Shown: positions 38,528 to 48,500, numbered from the stretch's first letter. The stretch: DNA of 64,000 nt from Salmonella enterica subsp. enterica serovar Typhimurium str. LT2 (GCF_000006945.2 NC_003197.2:2170001-2234000); one strand, 5' to 3'. The notes: generated from the letters alone by a model not told the origin. Made by a program: numbers and translations.

Positions 38528-41518
38528 ATGAGTAAACCATCCCAACATGTTTTCGTTACCGTCCCCCACCCGCTATTGCGTCTGGTCAGTTTAGGCCTGG
38601 TCGCGTTTGTCTTTACGCTCTTTTCGCTCGTATTATCGCGTGTCGGCACCCAACTCGCGCCGCTGTGGTTCCCCACCTCCATTATGATGGTCGCGTTTTA
38701 CCGCCATGCGGGCCGTCTGTGGCCAGGGATCGCGGTCGCCTGCTCGCTCGGCAGCATCGGCGCCTCACTGACTTTATTTCCTGCCGCCTCGCTTAACTTT
38801 AGCTGGACGGCAATAAATATTATCGAGGCGGCCACTGGCGCGATACTGCTGCGAAAACTGCTCCCCAGCTACAACCCCTTACAAAATTTGAATGACTGGT
38901 TTCGTCTGGCTATCGGCAGCGCCGTGATTCCGCCGCTACTCGGCGGCCTATTATTTTGGCTAATAGCGCCGGAAGCGGTCGCCTCGAAAGCGTTTCTGAT
39001 TTGGGTATTATCGGAAGCCATCGGCGCGCTGACGCTGGTGCCGTTAGGTTTACTGTTTAAACCACACTATCTGTTGCGTCATCGCGACCCGCATCTGTTG
39101 CTGGAAACGCTATTGACGCTGGTCATTACGCTGGCGCTAAGCTGGCTCGCTATGCGCTATATTCCGTGGCCGTTTACGTGCGTTATCGTCCTGTTGATGT
39201 GGAGTGCGGTGCGCCTGCCGCGAATGGAGGCGTTTTTAATTTTTTTAGCTACCGTTATCGTGGTCTCGCTCATGCTGGCCAATGACCCCACGCTGCTCGC
39301 CACGCCGAAAACCGACGTGATGGTCAATATGCCGTGGCTGCCTTTTTTAATGATCCTGCTGCCTGCCAATATGATGACGATGGTGATGTACGCGTTTCGC
39401 ACGGAGCGTAAACATATCACCGAGAGCGAATCCCGCTTTCGCAACGCGATGGAGTATTCCGCCATTGGTATGGCGCTGGTCGGTACGGAGGGTCAGTGGC
39501 TACAGGTCAATAAATCTCTGAGCCATTTTCTTGGCTATAGCCAGGATGAATTACGCACGATGACATTTCAGCAATTGACCTGGCCGGAAGACCTGAATAA
39601 CGACCTTGAACAGCTAAACATGCTGGTGCGCGGCGACATCAACAGCTATTCCATGGAAAAACGCTACTACACCCGCAACGGCGATGTCGTCTGGGCGCTG
39701 CTGGCCGTCTCACTGGTTCGTCATAAAGACAATAAACCTCTCTATTTTATTGCTCAGATTGAAGACATTAACGATCTCAAGCAAAGCGAGCAGGAAAACC
39801 AGCGGTTGATGGAGCGTATTACACAGGCGAACGAGGCGCTGTTTCAGGAAAAAGAACGGTTGCACATCACGCTTGACTCTATCGGAGAAGCGGTGGTGTG
39901 TATTGATGTCGCGATGAATATCACCTTTATGAACCCGATCGCCGAGAAGATGAGCGGCTGGCGGCAAGAGGATGCTTTAGGCACGCCATTATTAACGGTT
40001 CTGCGCATTACGTCAGGTGATAAGGGGCCGCTGCTGGAGGATATTTATCGCGCCGACAGGTCGCGATCGGACATGGAACAGGAGATAGTGCTCCATTGTC
40101 ATAACGGCGGCAGCTACGATATTCATTACAGTATCACGCCGCTCAGTACGCTTGATGGCGATAAGATTGGTTCGGTTCTGGTTATCCAGGACGTTACCGA
40201 ATCACGAAAAATGTTACGCCAGCTCAGCTACAGCGCAACGCATGACGCCCTCACCCAACTTGCCAACCGCGCCAGTTTTGAAAAACAGCTTCAACAGCGC
40301 CTGCAAACAATACAGGAATCGCCTCAACATCATGCGCTGGTGTTTATCGATCTGGACCGTTTTAAAGCGGTTAACGACAGCGCGGGACATGCCGCCGGCG
40401 ATGCCTTATTGCGTGAGCTCGCGTCACTGATGCTCAGTATGCTTCGATCCGGCGATCTCCTGGCCCGTCTGGGTGGCGATGAGTTTGGCCTGTTGCTGCC
40501 GGATTGTAATAGTGACAGCGCGCGCTTTATCGCGACGCGGCTTATCAACGCCATTAATGAGTATCACTTTATGTGGGAAGGACGCCTGCATCGGATCGGC
40601 GCCAGCGCCGGGATCACAATGATAAATGAACATAACTGCCAGCTCACAGAGGTCGTGTCTCAGGCCGATATTGCCTGCTACGCCGCGAAAAATAGCGGTC
40701 GAGGCCGTCTGACCGTGTACGAACCGCAGCACGCATTAACCTCCTCAAAGGGAATGATGCCGCTGGAAGAACAGTGGCATATGATTAAAAATAACCACCT
40801 GCTGATGCTTGCCAGAAACGTCGCGCCGCCGCGTACGCCGGAGGCCACCAGCTTTTGGCTGGTCTCACTCAGGCTGTGGACCAGCGAAGGGGAAGTGATG
40901 GAAGAGCGCGCGTTCCGGGCAGGGTTAGCCGACTCCGCGCTGCATCACGCGCTTGACCGACGGGTATTCCATGAGTTTTTCCACCATGCGGCGACCGCCG
41001 TCGCCAGCAAGGGATTAAGCGTTGCGCTGCCGCTGTCCGCCGCGGGATTATACAGCGCGACCCTTATTGATGAGCTGCTGGAACAACTGGAGCATAGTCC
41101 ACTGCCGCCACGGTTATTACACCTGATTATCCCGGCTGACGTTATCGTTAAGCAGGCGCAGACCGCCGCTGCGACTCTGCGAAAACTGCGGCAACGCGGC
41201 TGCCAGGTGATTCTCAGCCATGTCGGGCGCGATTTACAGCTGTTTAATTTACTGCCCCTGCATATCGTCGATTATTTACTGCTGGATAGCGACCTTATCG
41301 CCAACGTTCATGAAAGTTTAATGGATGAAATGCTGACCTCGATCATCCAGGGACACGCCCAGCATCTGGACATCAAAACGCTCGCCGGGCCGGTACAAAA
41401 CCCACAGGTGCTGGATACGCTCTCCCGTATTGGCGTGGATCTGATTTATGGCGACACTATCGCCGAAGCGCAACCGCTGGATTTGTTACTGAATACCAGC
41501 TATTTCGCTATCCATTGA
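38528..41518 (+). CDS. yegE: Diguanylate cyclase YegE (DgcE) with MASE1, PAS, GGDEF
   Basis: Membrane-bound c-di-GMP synthase family protein, which in E. coli feeds the curli/CsgD switch. N-terminal MASE1 domain with about eight to ten membrane segments (residues 1-290), a PAS domain (about 300-420), a second PAS (about 430-555), then GGDEF with intact GGDEF at residues 649-653 and an RSGD inhibitory site at 640-643. The C-terminus resembles an EAL domain but lacks the EAL signature and metal ligands, so phosphodiesterase activity is unlikely. I use the ATG at 38528 (996 residues); the GTG two codons earlier is less likely. It is about 107 residues shorter than the E. coli protein. Confidence 0.92.
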   Translation: MSKPSQHVFVTVPHPLLRLVSLGLVAFVFTLFSLVLSRVGTQLAPLWFPTSIMMVAFYRHAGRLWPGIAVACSLGSIGASLTLFPAASLNFSWTAINIIEAATGAILLRKLLPSYNPLQNLNDWFRLAIGSAVIPPLLGGLLFWLIAPEAVASKAFLIWVLSEAIGALTLVPLGLLFKPHYLLRHRDPHLLLETLLTLVITLALSWLAMRYIPWPFTCVIVLLMWSAVRLPRMEAFLIFLATVIVVSLMLANDPTLLATPKTDVMVNMPWLPFLMILLPANMMTMVMYAFRTERKHITESESRFRNAMEYSAIGMALVGTEGQWLQVNKSLSHFLGYSQDELRTMTFQQLTWPEDLNNDLEQLNMLVRGDINSYSMEKRYYTRNGDVVWALLAVSLVRHKDNKPLYFIAQIEDINDLKQSEQENQRLMERITQANEALFQEKERLHITLDSIGEAVVCIDVAMNITFMNPIAEKMSGWRQEDALGTPLLTVLRITSGDKGPLLEDIYRADRSRSDMEQEIVLHCHNGGSYDIHYSITPLSTLDGDKIGSVLVIQDVTESRKMLRQLSYSATHDALTQLANRASFEKQLQQRLQTIQESPQHHALVFIDLDRFKAVNDSAGHAAGDALLRELASLMLSMLRSGDLLARLGGDEFGLLLPDCNSDSARFIATRLINAINEYHFMWEGRLHRIGASAGITMINEHNCQLTEVVSQADIACYAAKNSGRGRLTVYEPQHALTSSKGMMPLEEQWHMIKNNHLLMLARNVAPPRTPEATSFWLVSLRLWTSEGEVMEERAFRAGLADSALHHALDRRVFHEFFHHAATAVASKGLSVALPLSAAGLYSATLIDELLEQLEHSPLPPRLLHLIIPADVIVKQAQTAAATLRKLRQRGCQVILSHVGRDLQLFNLLPLHIVDYLLLDSDLIANVHESLMDEMLTSIIQGHAQHLDIKTLAGPVQNPQVLDTLSRIGVDLIYGDTIAEAQPLDLLLNTSYFAIH

Positions 41519-42355
41519 CGGTTGCCAGCCGTGGGTATACCAGATATGCAGTAGCGCGTAGGAACGCCACGGTTTCCAGCGCTCCGCGTAGCGACGGATC
41601 TGCGCGGGCGTCATCCCGGCGAAGCGCTGCTTAATTAAGTAATCATCGGGCAAAAAGATATCTTTTGCCTGCCAACCGCGCAGGGCGAAATAGTTCGCCG
41701 TCCAGCGGCCAATTCCCGGAAACGTTTGTAAATTTTTAACGCTCTGCTCAATATCCGGCGGCGCGGCGAGCGCCAGTTTTCCCGCCAGCGTCGCCTGCGC
41801 CAGATGAATCAGCGCTTCGGCGCGCCGCAGCGGCATCCCCAGAGCTTTAAGCGCCAGCGGATCGGCCAACGCCAGCGTTTCCGGACCGGGAAAACAGACA
41901 TAATCGGGCGCATCCGGCAACGCCTCGCCATAGCGGCGCGCCACTTTCGCCGTCAACCTTGCCGCCATCGCGACACTCACCAGTTGCCCCAGTATCGCCC
42001 GCACGCCCTGTTCAAACGTATCAACCGATCCCGGTAAACGCAGCCCCGGTCTGTCCTCGCCCAGTGGCCCCAGCACGGCGGCAACCTGCGCGGGCTGGCA
42101 GTCAAGATCAAACAGACGCGAAACTTTCGCCAGACACGCCGGCGCGACGGGAAGTAATCCGGCGCTCACGCTAACCTGCACAGTGTGGGTGGGCAGATGG
42201 GGCCTCACGCTGACCAGTCCGCGATGCTCGCCCACCACCAGGCTGCGCGCATAAAAGCCCTCGCCTACTGTTTCCACGCCGTCCACCGCACGCGCGGCAA
42301 GAAAGCCCAACATCCACGACCAGTCGTAAGGCGGCTGCCAGCTCAGGGTAAACAT
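41486..42355 (-). CDS. alkA: 3-methyladenine DNA glycosylase II
   Basis: Excises alkylated bases (3-methyladenine and others) in the adaptive response. The helix-hairpin-helix motif LQTFPGIGRWTANYFALRG and the following FLPDDYLIKQR, with the catalytic aspartate, are intact, and the N-terminal AlkA domain is present. 289 residues, with a C-terminal tail about 7 residues longer than in E. coli. ATG at 42355 has AGGAGA upstream. Its last 33 nt overlap the end of yegE on the other strand. Divergent from yegD. Confidence 0.95.
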   Translation of the reverse strand: MFTLSWQPPYDWSWMLGFLAARAVDGVETVGEGFYARSLVVGEHRGLVSVRPHLPTHTVQVSVSAGLLPVAPACLAKVSRLFDLDCQPAQVAAVLGPLGEDRPGLRLPGSVDTFEQGVRAILGQLVSVAMAARLTAKVARRYGEALPDAPDYVCFPGPETLALADPLALKALGMPLRRAEALIHLAQATLAGKLALAAPPDIEQSVKNLQTFPGIGRWTANYFALRGWQAKDIFLPDDYLIKQRFAGMTPAQIRRYAERWKPWRSYALLHIWYTHGWQPSMDSEIAGIQ

Positions 42356-42408
42356 ACTTTTCTCCTTTATTTGACCTTTCAGCATAAACGCTAATCGCAC
42401 GTAACGCC

Positions 42409-42421
42409 TTGCTTTCATATT
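42409..42421 (-). promoter_or_regulatory. Ada-box-like element upstream of alkA
   Basis: On the minus strand the sequence reads AATATGAAAGCAA, an exact AAT-N6-GCAA as described for methylated-Ada binding. A TATGCT -10 candidate lies at 42386-42381, so the element would overlap the -35 region, as at Ada-activated promoters. It is 54 nt upstream of the alkA start. Confidence 0.5.
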
Positions 42422-42488
42422 CCAGTTGTCGCCGCGACGACATTTCGCTAAAGTCACGCCCCTTCTTCACTGGCATGGGGATTTTAAG

Positions 42489-43841
42489 GTGTTTATCGGA
42501 TTTGATTACGGTACGGCAAACTGCTCGGTCGCCATTATGCGCGACGGGCATCCACAGTTGCTGACAATGGAGAATAACAGCGCATTACTGCCGTCTATGC
42601 TGTGCGCGCCGACGCGCGAAGCGGTGAGCGAGTGGCTGTATCGCCATCATGATGTGCCGGCAACGGACGAAGAAACCCAGGCGCTGCTACGCCGCGCGAT
42701 ACGCTACAACCGCGAGGAAGATATTGAGGTTGGCGCGCAAAGCGTACAGTTTGGTCTGGCGTCGCTGGCGCACTATATTGACGATCCCCAGGAGGTCTGG
42801 TTTGTCAAATCGCCGAAATCCTTTTTAGGCGCCAGCGGCCTGAAACCGCAGCAGGTCGCGCTGTTTGAAGATTTAGTCTGCGCCATGATGGTACATATTC
42901 GTCATACGGCGCACAGCCAATTGCCGGAGGCCATTACCCAGGCAGTGATCGGTCGCCCGATCAACTTTCAGGGACTGGGCGGCGATGACGCGAACCGCCA
43001 GGCGCAGGGTATTCTGGAGCGGGCGGCAAAACGCGCCGGTTTTCAGGAGGTGGTATTCCAGTACGAACCGGTTGCGGCGGGCCTGGACTACGAGGCTACG
43101 CTGCGGGAAGAGAAGCGTGTGCTGGTCGTGGATATTGGCGGCGGCACCACCGACTGCTCCATGCTGCTGATGGGGCCGCAGTGGCGTCAGCGCGCCGATC
43201 GTGAAAACAGCCTGTTGGGGCACAGCGGTTGCCGCGTGGGCGGAAACGATCTGGATATCGCGCTGGCCTTTAAAAATCTGATGCCTTTGCTGGGCATGGG
43301 CGGCGAAACCGAAAAAGGTATCGCCCTGCCGGTGCTGCCGTGGTGGAACGCCGTCGCGATTAACGACGTCCCGGCGCAAAGCGATTTTTACAGTAGCGCG
43401 AATGGTCGTCTGTTGAACGATTTGGTTCGCAACGCGCGTGAAGCAGACAAGGTCGCGTTGCTGCTCAAGGTCTGGCGTCAGCGGCTTAGCTACCGCCTGG
43501 TACGCTGCGCGGAAGAGAGCAAAATCGCCCTTTCCGGCCAGGCGGATGTTACGGCGAGGCTGCCATTTATCAGCGACGACCTGGCGGTCGCTATCAGCCA
43601 GCAAGGACTGGAAGCGGCGCTGGATCAACCGCTGACGCGCATTCTGGAACAGGTGCAACTGGCGCTGGACAGCGCGCAGGAAAAACCGGATGTCATCTAT
43701 CTGACCGGCGGCAGCGCCCGTTCGCCATTGATTAAAAAAGCGCTTTCCGAACAGTTACCGGGCATACCCGTCGCTGGCGGCGATGATTTCGGCTCCGTCA
43801 CCGCAGGACTGGCGCGCTGGGCGGAGGTCGTTTTCCGCTAA
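42489..43841 (+). CDS. yegD: Hsp70-family protein YegD (GTG start)
   Basis: Actin-like ATPase of the Hsp70 superfamily, 450 residues, lacking most of the peptide-binding half of DnaK, so a role as a standard foldase is doubtful. The phosphate-1 motif GFDYGTANCSVAIM opens the protein, VVDIGGGTTDCS is phosphate-2, and LTGGSARSPLIKKAL is the adenosine motif. The start is the GTG at 42489, with GGGGA 7 nt upstream; a longer ATG frame (42426) adds 21 residues before the conserved N-terminus and is unlikely. Function unknown. Confidence 0.93.
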   Translation: MFIGFDYGTANCSVAIMRDGHPQLLTMENNSALLPSMLCAPTREAVSEWLYRHHDVPATDEETQALLRRAIRYNREEDIEVGAQSVQFGLASLAHYIDDPQEVWFVKSPKSFLGASGLKPQQVALFEDLVCAMMVHIRHTAHSQLPEAITQAVIGRPINFQGLGGDDANRQAQGILERAAKRAGFQEVVFQYEPVAAGLDYEATLREEKRVLVVDIGGGTTDCSMLLMGPQWRQRADRENSLLGHSGCRVGGNDLDIALAFKNLMPLLGMGGETEKGIALPVLPWWNAVAINDVPAQSDFYSSANGRLLNDLVRNAREADKVALLLKVWRQRLSYRLVRCAEESKIALSGQADVTARLPFISDDLAVAISQQGLEAALDQPLTRILEQVQLALDSAQEKPDVIYLTGGSARSPLIKKALSEQLPGIPVAGGDDFGSVTAGLARWAEVVFR

Positions 43842-43939
43842 GCGCCTCGCAAGCCCAGCGCTGATGGATTGACATTATTCTTGATGTGGCTTAACGTCAG
43901 GAGTGAGGGTAAGGGAGGATTCCTCCTCCCCCTGGTGTC

Positions 43940-43999
43940 TTAGTAAGCTGGTAGGCTAATCACTAAGAGTATCACCAGTATGATGACTACCTTCATCAT
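43940..43999 (-). CDS. ibs: Ibs toxic hydrophobic peptide, 19 residues
   Basis: Frame ATG ATG AAG ... TAC TAA encodes MMKVVIILVILLVISLPAY, a single membrane helix almost identical in pattern to E. coli Ibs peptides (MMK-VIIL-I-LL-IS--AY). Overexpressed Ibs depolarises the inner membrane; Sib RNA transcribed across it normally keeps it off. Too short for usual gene calling. Confidence 0.88.
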   Translation of the reverse strand: MMKVVIILVILLVISLPAY

Positions 44000-44017
44000 A
44001 ACCCTTTCCTTATTTTG

Positions 44018-44040
44018 GCCCCTTCCTCGGGAGGGGCTTT
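44018..44040 (+). terminator. Intrinsic terminator of Sib RNA
   Basis: GCCCCTTC and GAGGGGC form a stem (44018-44037) with a CGG-containing loop, followed by TTT. It closes the Sib transcript as in E. coli. Confidence 0.85.
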
Positions 44041-44204
44041 CCCGTTTCAGCGTCCTGCTGAAATCGGTGGCTTACCTTCATTGCCGTGCCGCCACTTTAC
44101 CGCACTCCGGCGCGTTAACGATTTTCACCGATGAGAGTTGCGTAGCGCCTCGCAAAGCGGGTCGCCATTCAGAATAATCCCGACCGTGTTCCATAATTCC
44201 TCCA

Positions 44205-44222
44205 TTTTTCTCCCTTCCCTGC
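44205..44222 (+). promoter_or_regulatory. Possible BaeR box upstream of mdtA
   Basis: TTTTTCTCCCTTCCCTGC agrees with about 13 of 18 positions of the BaeR consensus TTTTTCTCCATDATTGGC, with the first nine bases perfect. A -10-like TACAAT follows at 44227-44232. BaeSR activation of mdtABCD is established in E. coli and Salmonella; the site assignment is mine. Confidence 0.5.
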
Positions 44223-44281
44223 TGACTACAATAGAGGAAGCAACATTCCGCAAAACGTTTCAGGATGAGAAACTTATACCG

Positions 44282-45523
44282 ATGAAAGGCAGTAATACTT
44301 TCCGCTGGGCAATAGCGATTGGGGTTGTAGTGGCCGCCGCCGCATTCTGGTTCTGGCATAGCCGTAGCGAAAGCCCGACCGCCGCGCCAGGCGTCGCCGC
44401 GCAAGCGCCGCATACCGCCTCCGCAGGTCGCCGCGGTATGCGCGACGGCCCTCTGGCGCCGGTACAGGCCGCGACCGCGACCACGCAGGCCGTACCGCGC
44501 TATCTGAGCGGGCTGGGTACCGTGACCGCCGCGAATACCGTTACGGTGCGTAGCCGCGTGGATGGTCAACTCATCGCCCTGCACTTTCAGGAAGGTCAGC
44601 AGGTCAACGCAGGCGATCTGCTGGCGCAAATCGATCCCAGCCAGTTTAAGGTCGCCCTGGCGCAGGCTCAGGGACAGTTGGCGAAAGATAACGCTACGCT
44701 GGCGAATGCGCGTCGTGATCTGGCGCGCTATCAGCAACTGGCAAAAACCAATCTGGTTTCCCGTCAGGAACTGGATGCGCAACAGGCGCTGGTCAACGAA
44801 ACCCAGGGAACCATTAAAGCGGATGAAGCTAATGTCGCCAGCGCGCAGTTACAGCTCGACTGGAGTCGTATCACGGCCCCGGTCTCGGGACGCGTGGGTC
44901 TGAAACAGGTGGATGTCGGCAACCAGATTTCCAGCAGCGATACCGCAGGTATTGTCGTCATTACGCAAACGCACCCGATTGATCTCATTTTTACTCTGCC
45001 GGAAAGCGATATCGCGACCGTAGTTCAGGCACAGAAAGCGGGGAAAGCGCTGGTCGTAGAAGCCTGGGATCGGACTAACTCGCACAAATTGAGCGAAGGT
45101 GTGTTGCTCAGTCTGGACAACCAGATTGATCCCACGACGGGAACGATCAAAATTAAAGCGCGCTTTACCAATCAGGACGATACGCTGTTCCCCAATCAAT
45201 TTGTGAACGCCCGGATGCTGGTCGATACCGAACAAAATGCCGTTGTGGTGCCTGCCGCGGCGGTGCAAATGGGCAATGAGGGCCACTTTGTGTGGGTGCT
45301 GAACGACGAAAATAACGTCAGCAAGAAGCGGGTAAAAATCGGTATTCAGGATAACCGAAACGTGGTGATCAGCGCAGGCTTATCGGCAGGCGATCGCGTC
45401 GTTACCGATGGTATTGATCGGCTGACGGAAGGCGCAAAAGTCGAGGTCGTTGAGCCGCAAACCACCGTGGCGGATGAAAAATCCCCTTCCCGCCATGAAG
45501 GTCAAAAAGGAGCGCGCGCCTGA
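44282..45523 (+). CDS. mdtA: Multidrug efflux membrane fusion protein MdtA
   Basis: Periplasmic adaptor of the MdtABC RND pump, linking MdtB/MdtC to TolC. An N-terminal membrane/signal segment (about residues 8-26), lipoyl half-motifs around TVTVRSRVDGQLIALHFQEG and ITAPVSGRVGLKQVDVG, and a coiled-coil hairpin between (about 100-165). 413 residues from the ATG at 44282 (MKGSNTF), matching the family; the longer frame upstream crosses the BaeR region. Overlaps mdtB by 1 nt. Confidence 0.95.
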   Translation: MKGSNTFRWAIAIGVVVAAAAFWFWHSRSESPTAAPGVAAQAPHTASAGRRGMRDGPLAPVQAATATTQAVPRYLSGLGTVTAANTVTVRSRVDGQLIALHFQEGQQVNAGDLLAQIDPSQFKVALAQAQGQLAKDNATLANARRDLARYQQLAKTNLVSRQELDAQQALVNETQGTIKADEANVASAQLQLDWSRITAPVSGRVGLKQVDVGNQISSSDTAGIVVITQTHPIDLIFTLPESDIATVVQAQKAGKALVVEAWDRTNSHKLSEGVLLSLDNQIDPTTGTIKIKARFTNQDDTLFPNQFVNARMLVDTEQNAVVVPAAAVQMGNEGHFVWVLNDENNVSKKRVKIGIQDNRNVVISAGLSAGDRVVTDGIDRLTEGAKVEVVEPQTTVADEKSPSRHEGQKGARA

Positions 45524-48500
45524 TGCAGGTATTACCTCCGGGCAGCACGGGCGGCCCTTCGCGTCTGTTTATTCTGCGCCCCGTGGCCACCACTCTGCTG
45601 ATGGCGGCGATTTTACTCGCCGGGATTATCGGCTATCGCTTCCTGCCCGTCGCCGCTTTGCCGGAGGTCGACTACCCCACTATTCAGGTTGTTACGCTCT
45701 ACCCTGGCGCCAGCCCGGATGTCATGACCTCCGCCGTCACCGCGCCGCTTGAGCGCCAGTTCGGCCAGATGTCAGGACTGAAGCAGATGTCGTCGCAAAG
45801 CTCCGGCGGCGCGTCAGTGGTAACGCTACAGTTTCAGTTGACGCTGCCGCTGGACGTTGCCGAGCAGGAAGTACAGGCGGCGATTAACGCAGCCACCAAT
45901 TTATTGCCTTCCGACCTGCCGAATCCGCCGATTTACAGCAAAGTCAATCCGGCGGACCCGCCGATTATGACGCTTGCCGTCACCTCAAACTCGATGCCGA
46001 TGACCCAGGTAGAGGACATGGTAGAAACCCGCGTGGCGCAGAAGATCTCACAGGTCTCCGGCGTCGGGCTGGTGACGCTTGCCGGCGGGCAGCGCCCTGC
46101 GGTACGCGTAAAACTGAATGCTCAGGCTGTCGCCGCGCTCGGTCTGACCAGCGAAACGGTCCGTACCGCAATTACCGGCGCCAACGTCAACTCGGCGAAA
46201 GGCAGTCTGGATGGCCCCGAACGGGCGGTGACGCTTTCTGCTAACGATCAGATGCAGTCTGCCGACGAATACCGCAGGCTTATCATCGCGTATCAAAACG
46301 GCGCGCCGGTACGGCTGGGCGATGTCGCCACCGTCGAACAGGGGGCGGAAAATAGCTGGCTCGGCGCATGGGCGAATCAAGCGCCGGCTATCGTGATGAA
46401 CGTTCAACGCCAGCCTGGCGCCAATATCATTGCGACAGCGGACAGCATTCGCCAGATGCTGCCCCAGCTTACCGAAAGCCTGCCAAAATCGGTGAAGGTC
46501 ACGGTCCTGTCCGATCGCACCACCAATATTCGCGCTTCCGTGCGCGATACCCAGTTTGAACTGATGCTGGCGATCGCGCTGGTCGTCATGATTATCTATC
46601 TGTTTTTACGTAATATTCCCGCCACAATTATTCCCGGCGTCGCCGTACCGCTGTCGCTTATCGGCACCTTTGCGGTGATGGTGTTTTTGGATTTTTCCAT
46701 TAATAACCTGACGCTGATGGCGCTCACTATCGCCACGGGTTTCGTGGTGGACGATGCGATTGTGGTGATCGAGAACATCTCGCGCTACATCGAAAAAGGA
46801 GAAAAACCGCTGGCGGCGGCGCTCAAAGGCGCGGGTGAAATCGGCTTTACCATTATTTCCCTCACCTTTTCACTGATTGCGGTGCTGATCCCGTTGCTCT
46901 TTATGGGCGATATTGTTGGTCGACTGTTCCGCGAATTTGCGGTGACGTTGGCGGTAGCGATTTTAATCTCCGCCGTCGTCTCTTTGACGCTCACGCCCAT
47001 GATGTGCGCGCGTATGCTCAGCCAGCAGTCTCTGCGTAAACAAAACCGCTTTTCCCGCGCCTGCGAGCGGATGTTTGACCGCGTGATCGCCAGCTACGGA
47101 CGTGGATTAGCGAAAGTGCTCAACCATCCGTGGCTTACATTGAGCGTGGCATTCGCCACGCTCCTGCTCAGCGTTATGCTGTGGATAGTCATTCCGAAAG
47201 GGTTCTTTCCGGTACAGGATAACGGCATTATCCAGGGAACGCTGCAGGCGCCGCAATCGTCATCGTATGCCAGTATGGCGCAACGTCAGCGCCAGGTGGC
47301 GGAGCGGATATTACAGGACCCGGCGGTGCAAAGCCTGACGACTTTTGTTGGCGTAGACGGCGCTAACCCCACGCTGAATAGCGCGCGCCTGCAAATTAAC
47401 CTCAAGCCGCTGGATGCGCGTGATGACCGCGTGCAGCAGGTGATCTCCCGGCTGCAAACCGCCGTGGCGACGATTCCCGGCGTGGAGCTGTATCTCCAGC
47501 CGACGCAGGATTTAACCATCGACACGCAGGTCAGCCGCACACAGTATCAGTTTACCCTGCAGGCCACGACGCTCGATGCGCTCAGCCACTGGGTGCCAAA
47601 ACTGCAGAACGCGCTACAGTCGTTGCCACAGCTCTCTGAGGTAAGCAGCGACTGGCAAGATCGGGGATTAGCGGCCTGGGTGAATGTCGACCGCGACAGC
47701 GCCAGCCGTCTGGGTATCAGCATGGCGGATGTGGATAACGCGCTCTACAACGCGTTCGGACAACGCCTGATTTCAACGATTTATACCCAGGCGAACCAGT
47801 ACCGTGTCGTGCTGGAACATAATACCGCCAGCATGCCGGGCCTGGCGGCGCTGGAGACGATTCGCCTGACGAGCCGCGACGGCGGCACCGTACCGCTCAG
47901 CGCGATTGCCCGCATTGAGCAGCGCTTCGCTCCGCTCTCCATCAATCATTTAGATCAGTTCCCGGTTACGACATTTTCGTTTAACGTGCCGGAGAGCTAT
48001 TCGCTCGGCGATGCGGTGCAGGCGATTCTCGATACGGAAAAAACGCTCGCCCTGCCAGCGGATATTACAACGCAGTTTCAGGGTAGTACGCTCGCCTTCC
48101 AGGCGGCGCTAGGCAGCACCGTCTGGCTTATTGTCGCCGCCGTGGTGGCGATGTATATCGTGCTCGGCGTGCTGTATGAGAGTTTTATCCATCCGATTAC
48201 GATTCTCTCAACGCTGCCTACGGCGGGCGTCGGCGCGCTGCTGGCGCTGATCATCGCTGGTAGCGAGCTCGATATTATCGCCATTATCGGCATTATTTTG
48301 CTGATCGGCATCGTGAAGAAAAACGCCATCATGATGATTGACTTCGCCCTCGCCGCCGAACGCGAACAGGGGATGAGTCCGCGCGACGCTATCTTCCAGG
48401 CCTGTCTGCTGCGTTTTCGACCGATTCTGATGACCACGCTGGCGGCGTTGCTCGGGGCATTGCCATTAATGTTGAGTACCGGCGTTGGCACGGAATTACG

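Larger units (their letters stand above)
43904..44040 (+). ncRNA. sib: Sib antisense RNA (type I antitoxin, QUAD family)
   Basis: Matches the E. coli Sib RNAs: a GGGAGGATTCCTCCTCCC hairpin, GGTGTCTTAGTAAGC, ACTAAGAGTATCACCAGT, and a closing intrinsic terminator. The promoter is TTGACA (43869-43874) and TAACGT (43892-43897) at 17 nt, giving a start near 43904. The RNA is fully complementary to the ibs frame on the other strand and should block its translation. Ends are estimated. Confidence 0.88.
43842..44281. other. yegD-mdtA intergenic region with Sib/Ibs and mdtA control sites
   Basis: 440 nt holding the Sib antisense RNA and Ibs toxin frame (43904-44040), and the mdtA regulatory region (44200-44281). 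The sequence AGCGCCTCGCAA occurs as a direct repeat at 43841-43852 and 44144-44155, bracketing the Sib locus. Nothing else recognisable at 44041-44190. Confidence 0.7.

Noticed and set aside
42873..43658. 261-codon frame antisense to yegD
   Set aside because: Fully inside a conserved Hsp70-like gene, Gln/Arg-rich, no ribosome-binding site or recognised family.
44138..44281. 48-codon N-terminal extension of MdtA
   Set aside because: Crosses the mdtA promoter and BaeR-like site, and the family starts at MKGS with a membrane segment.
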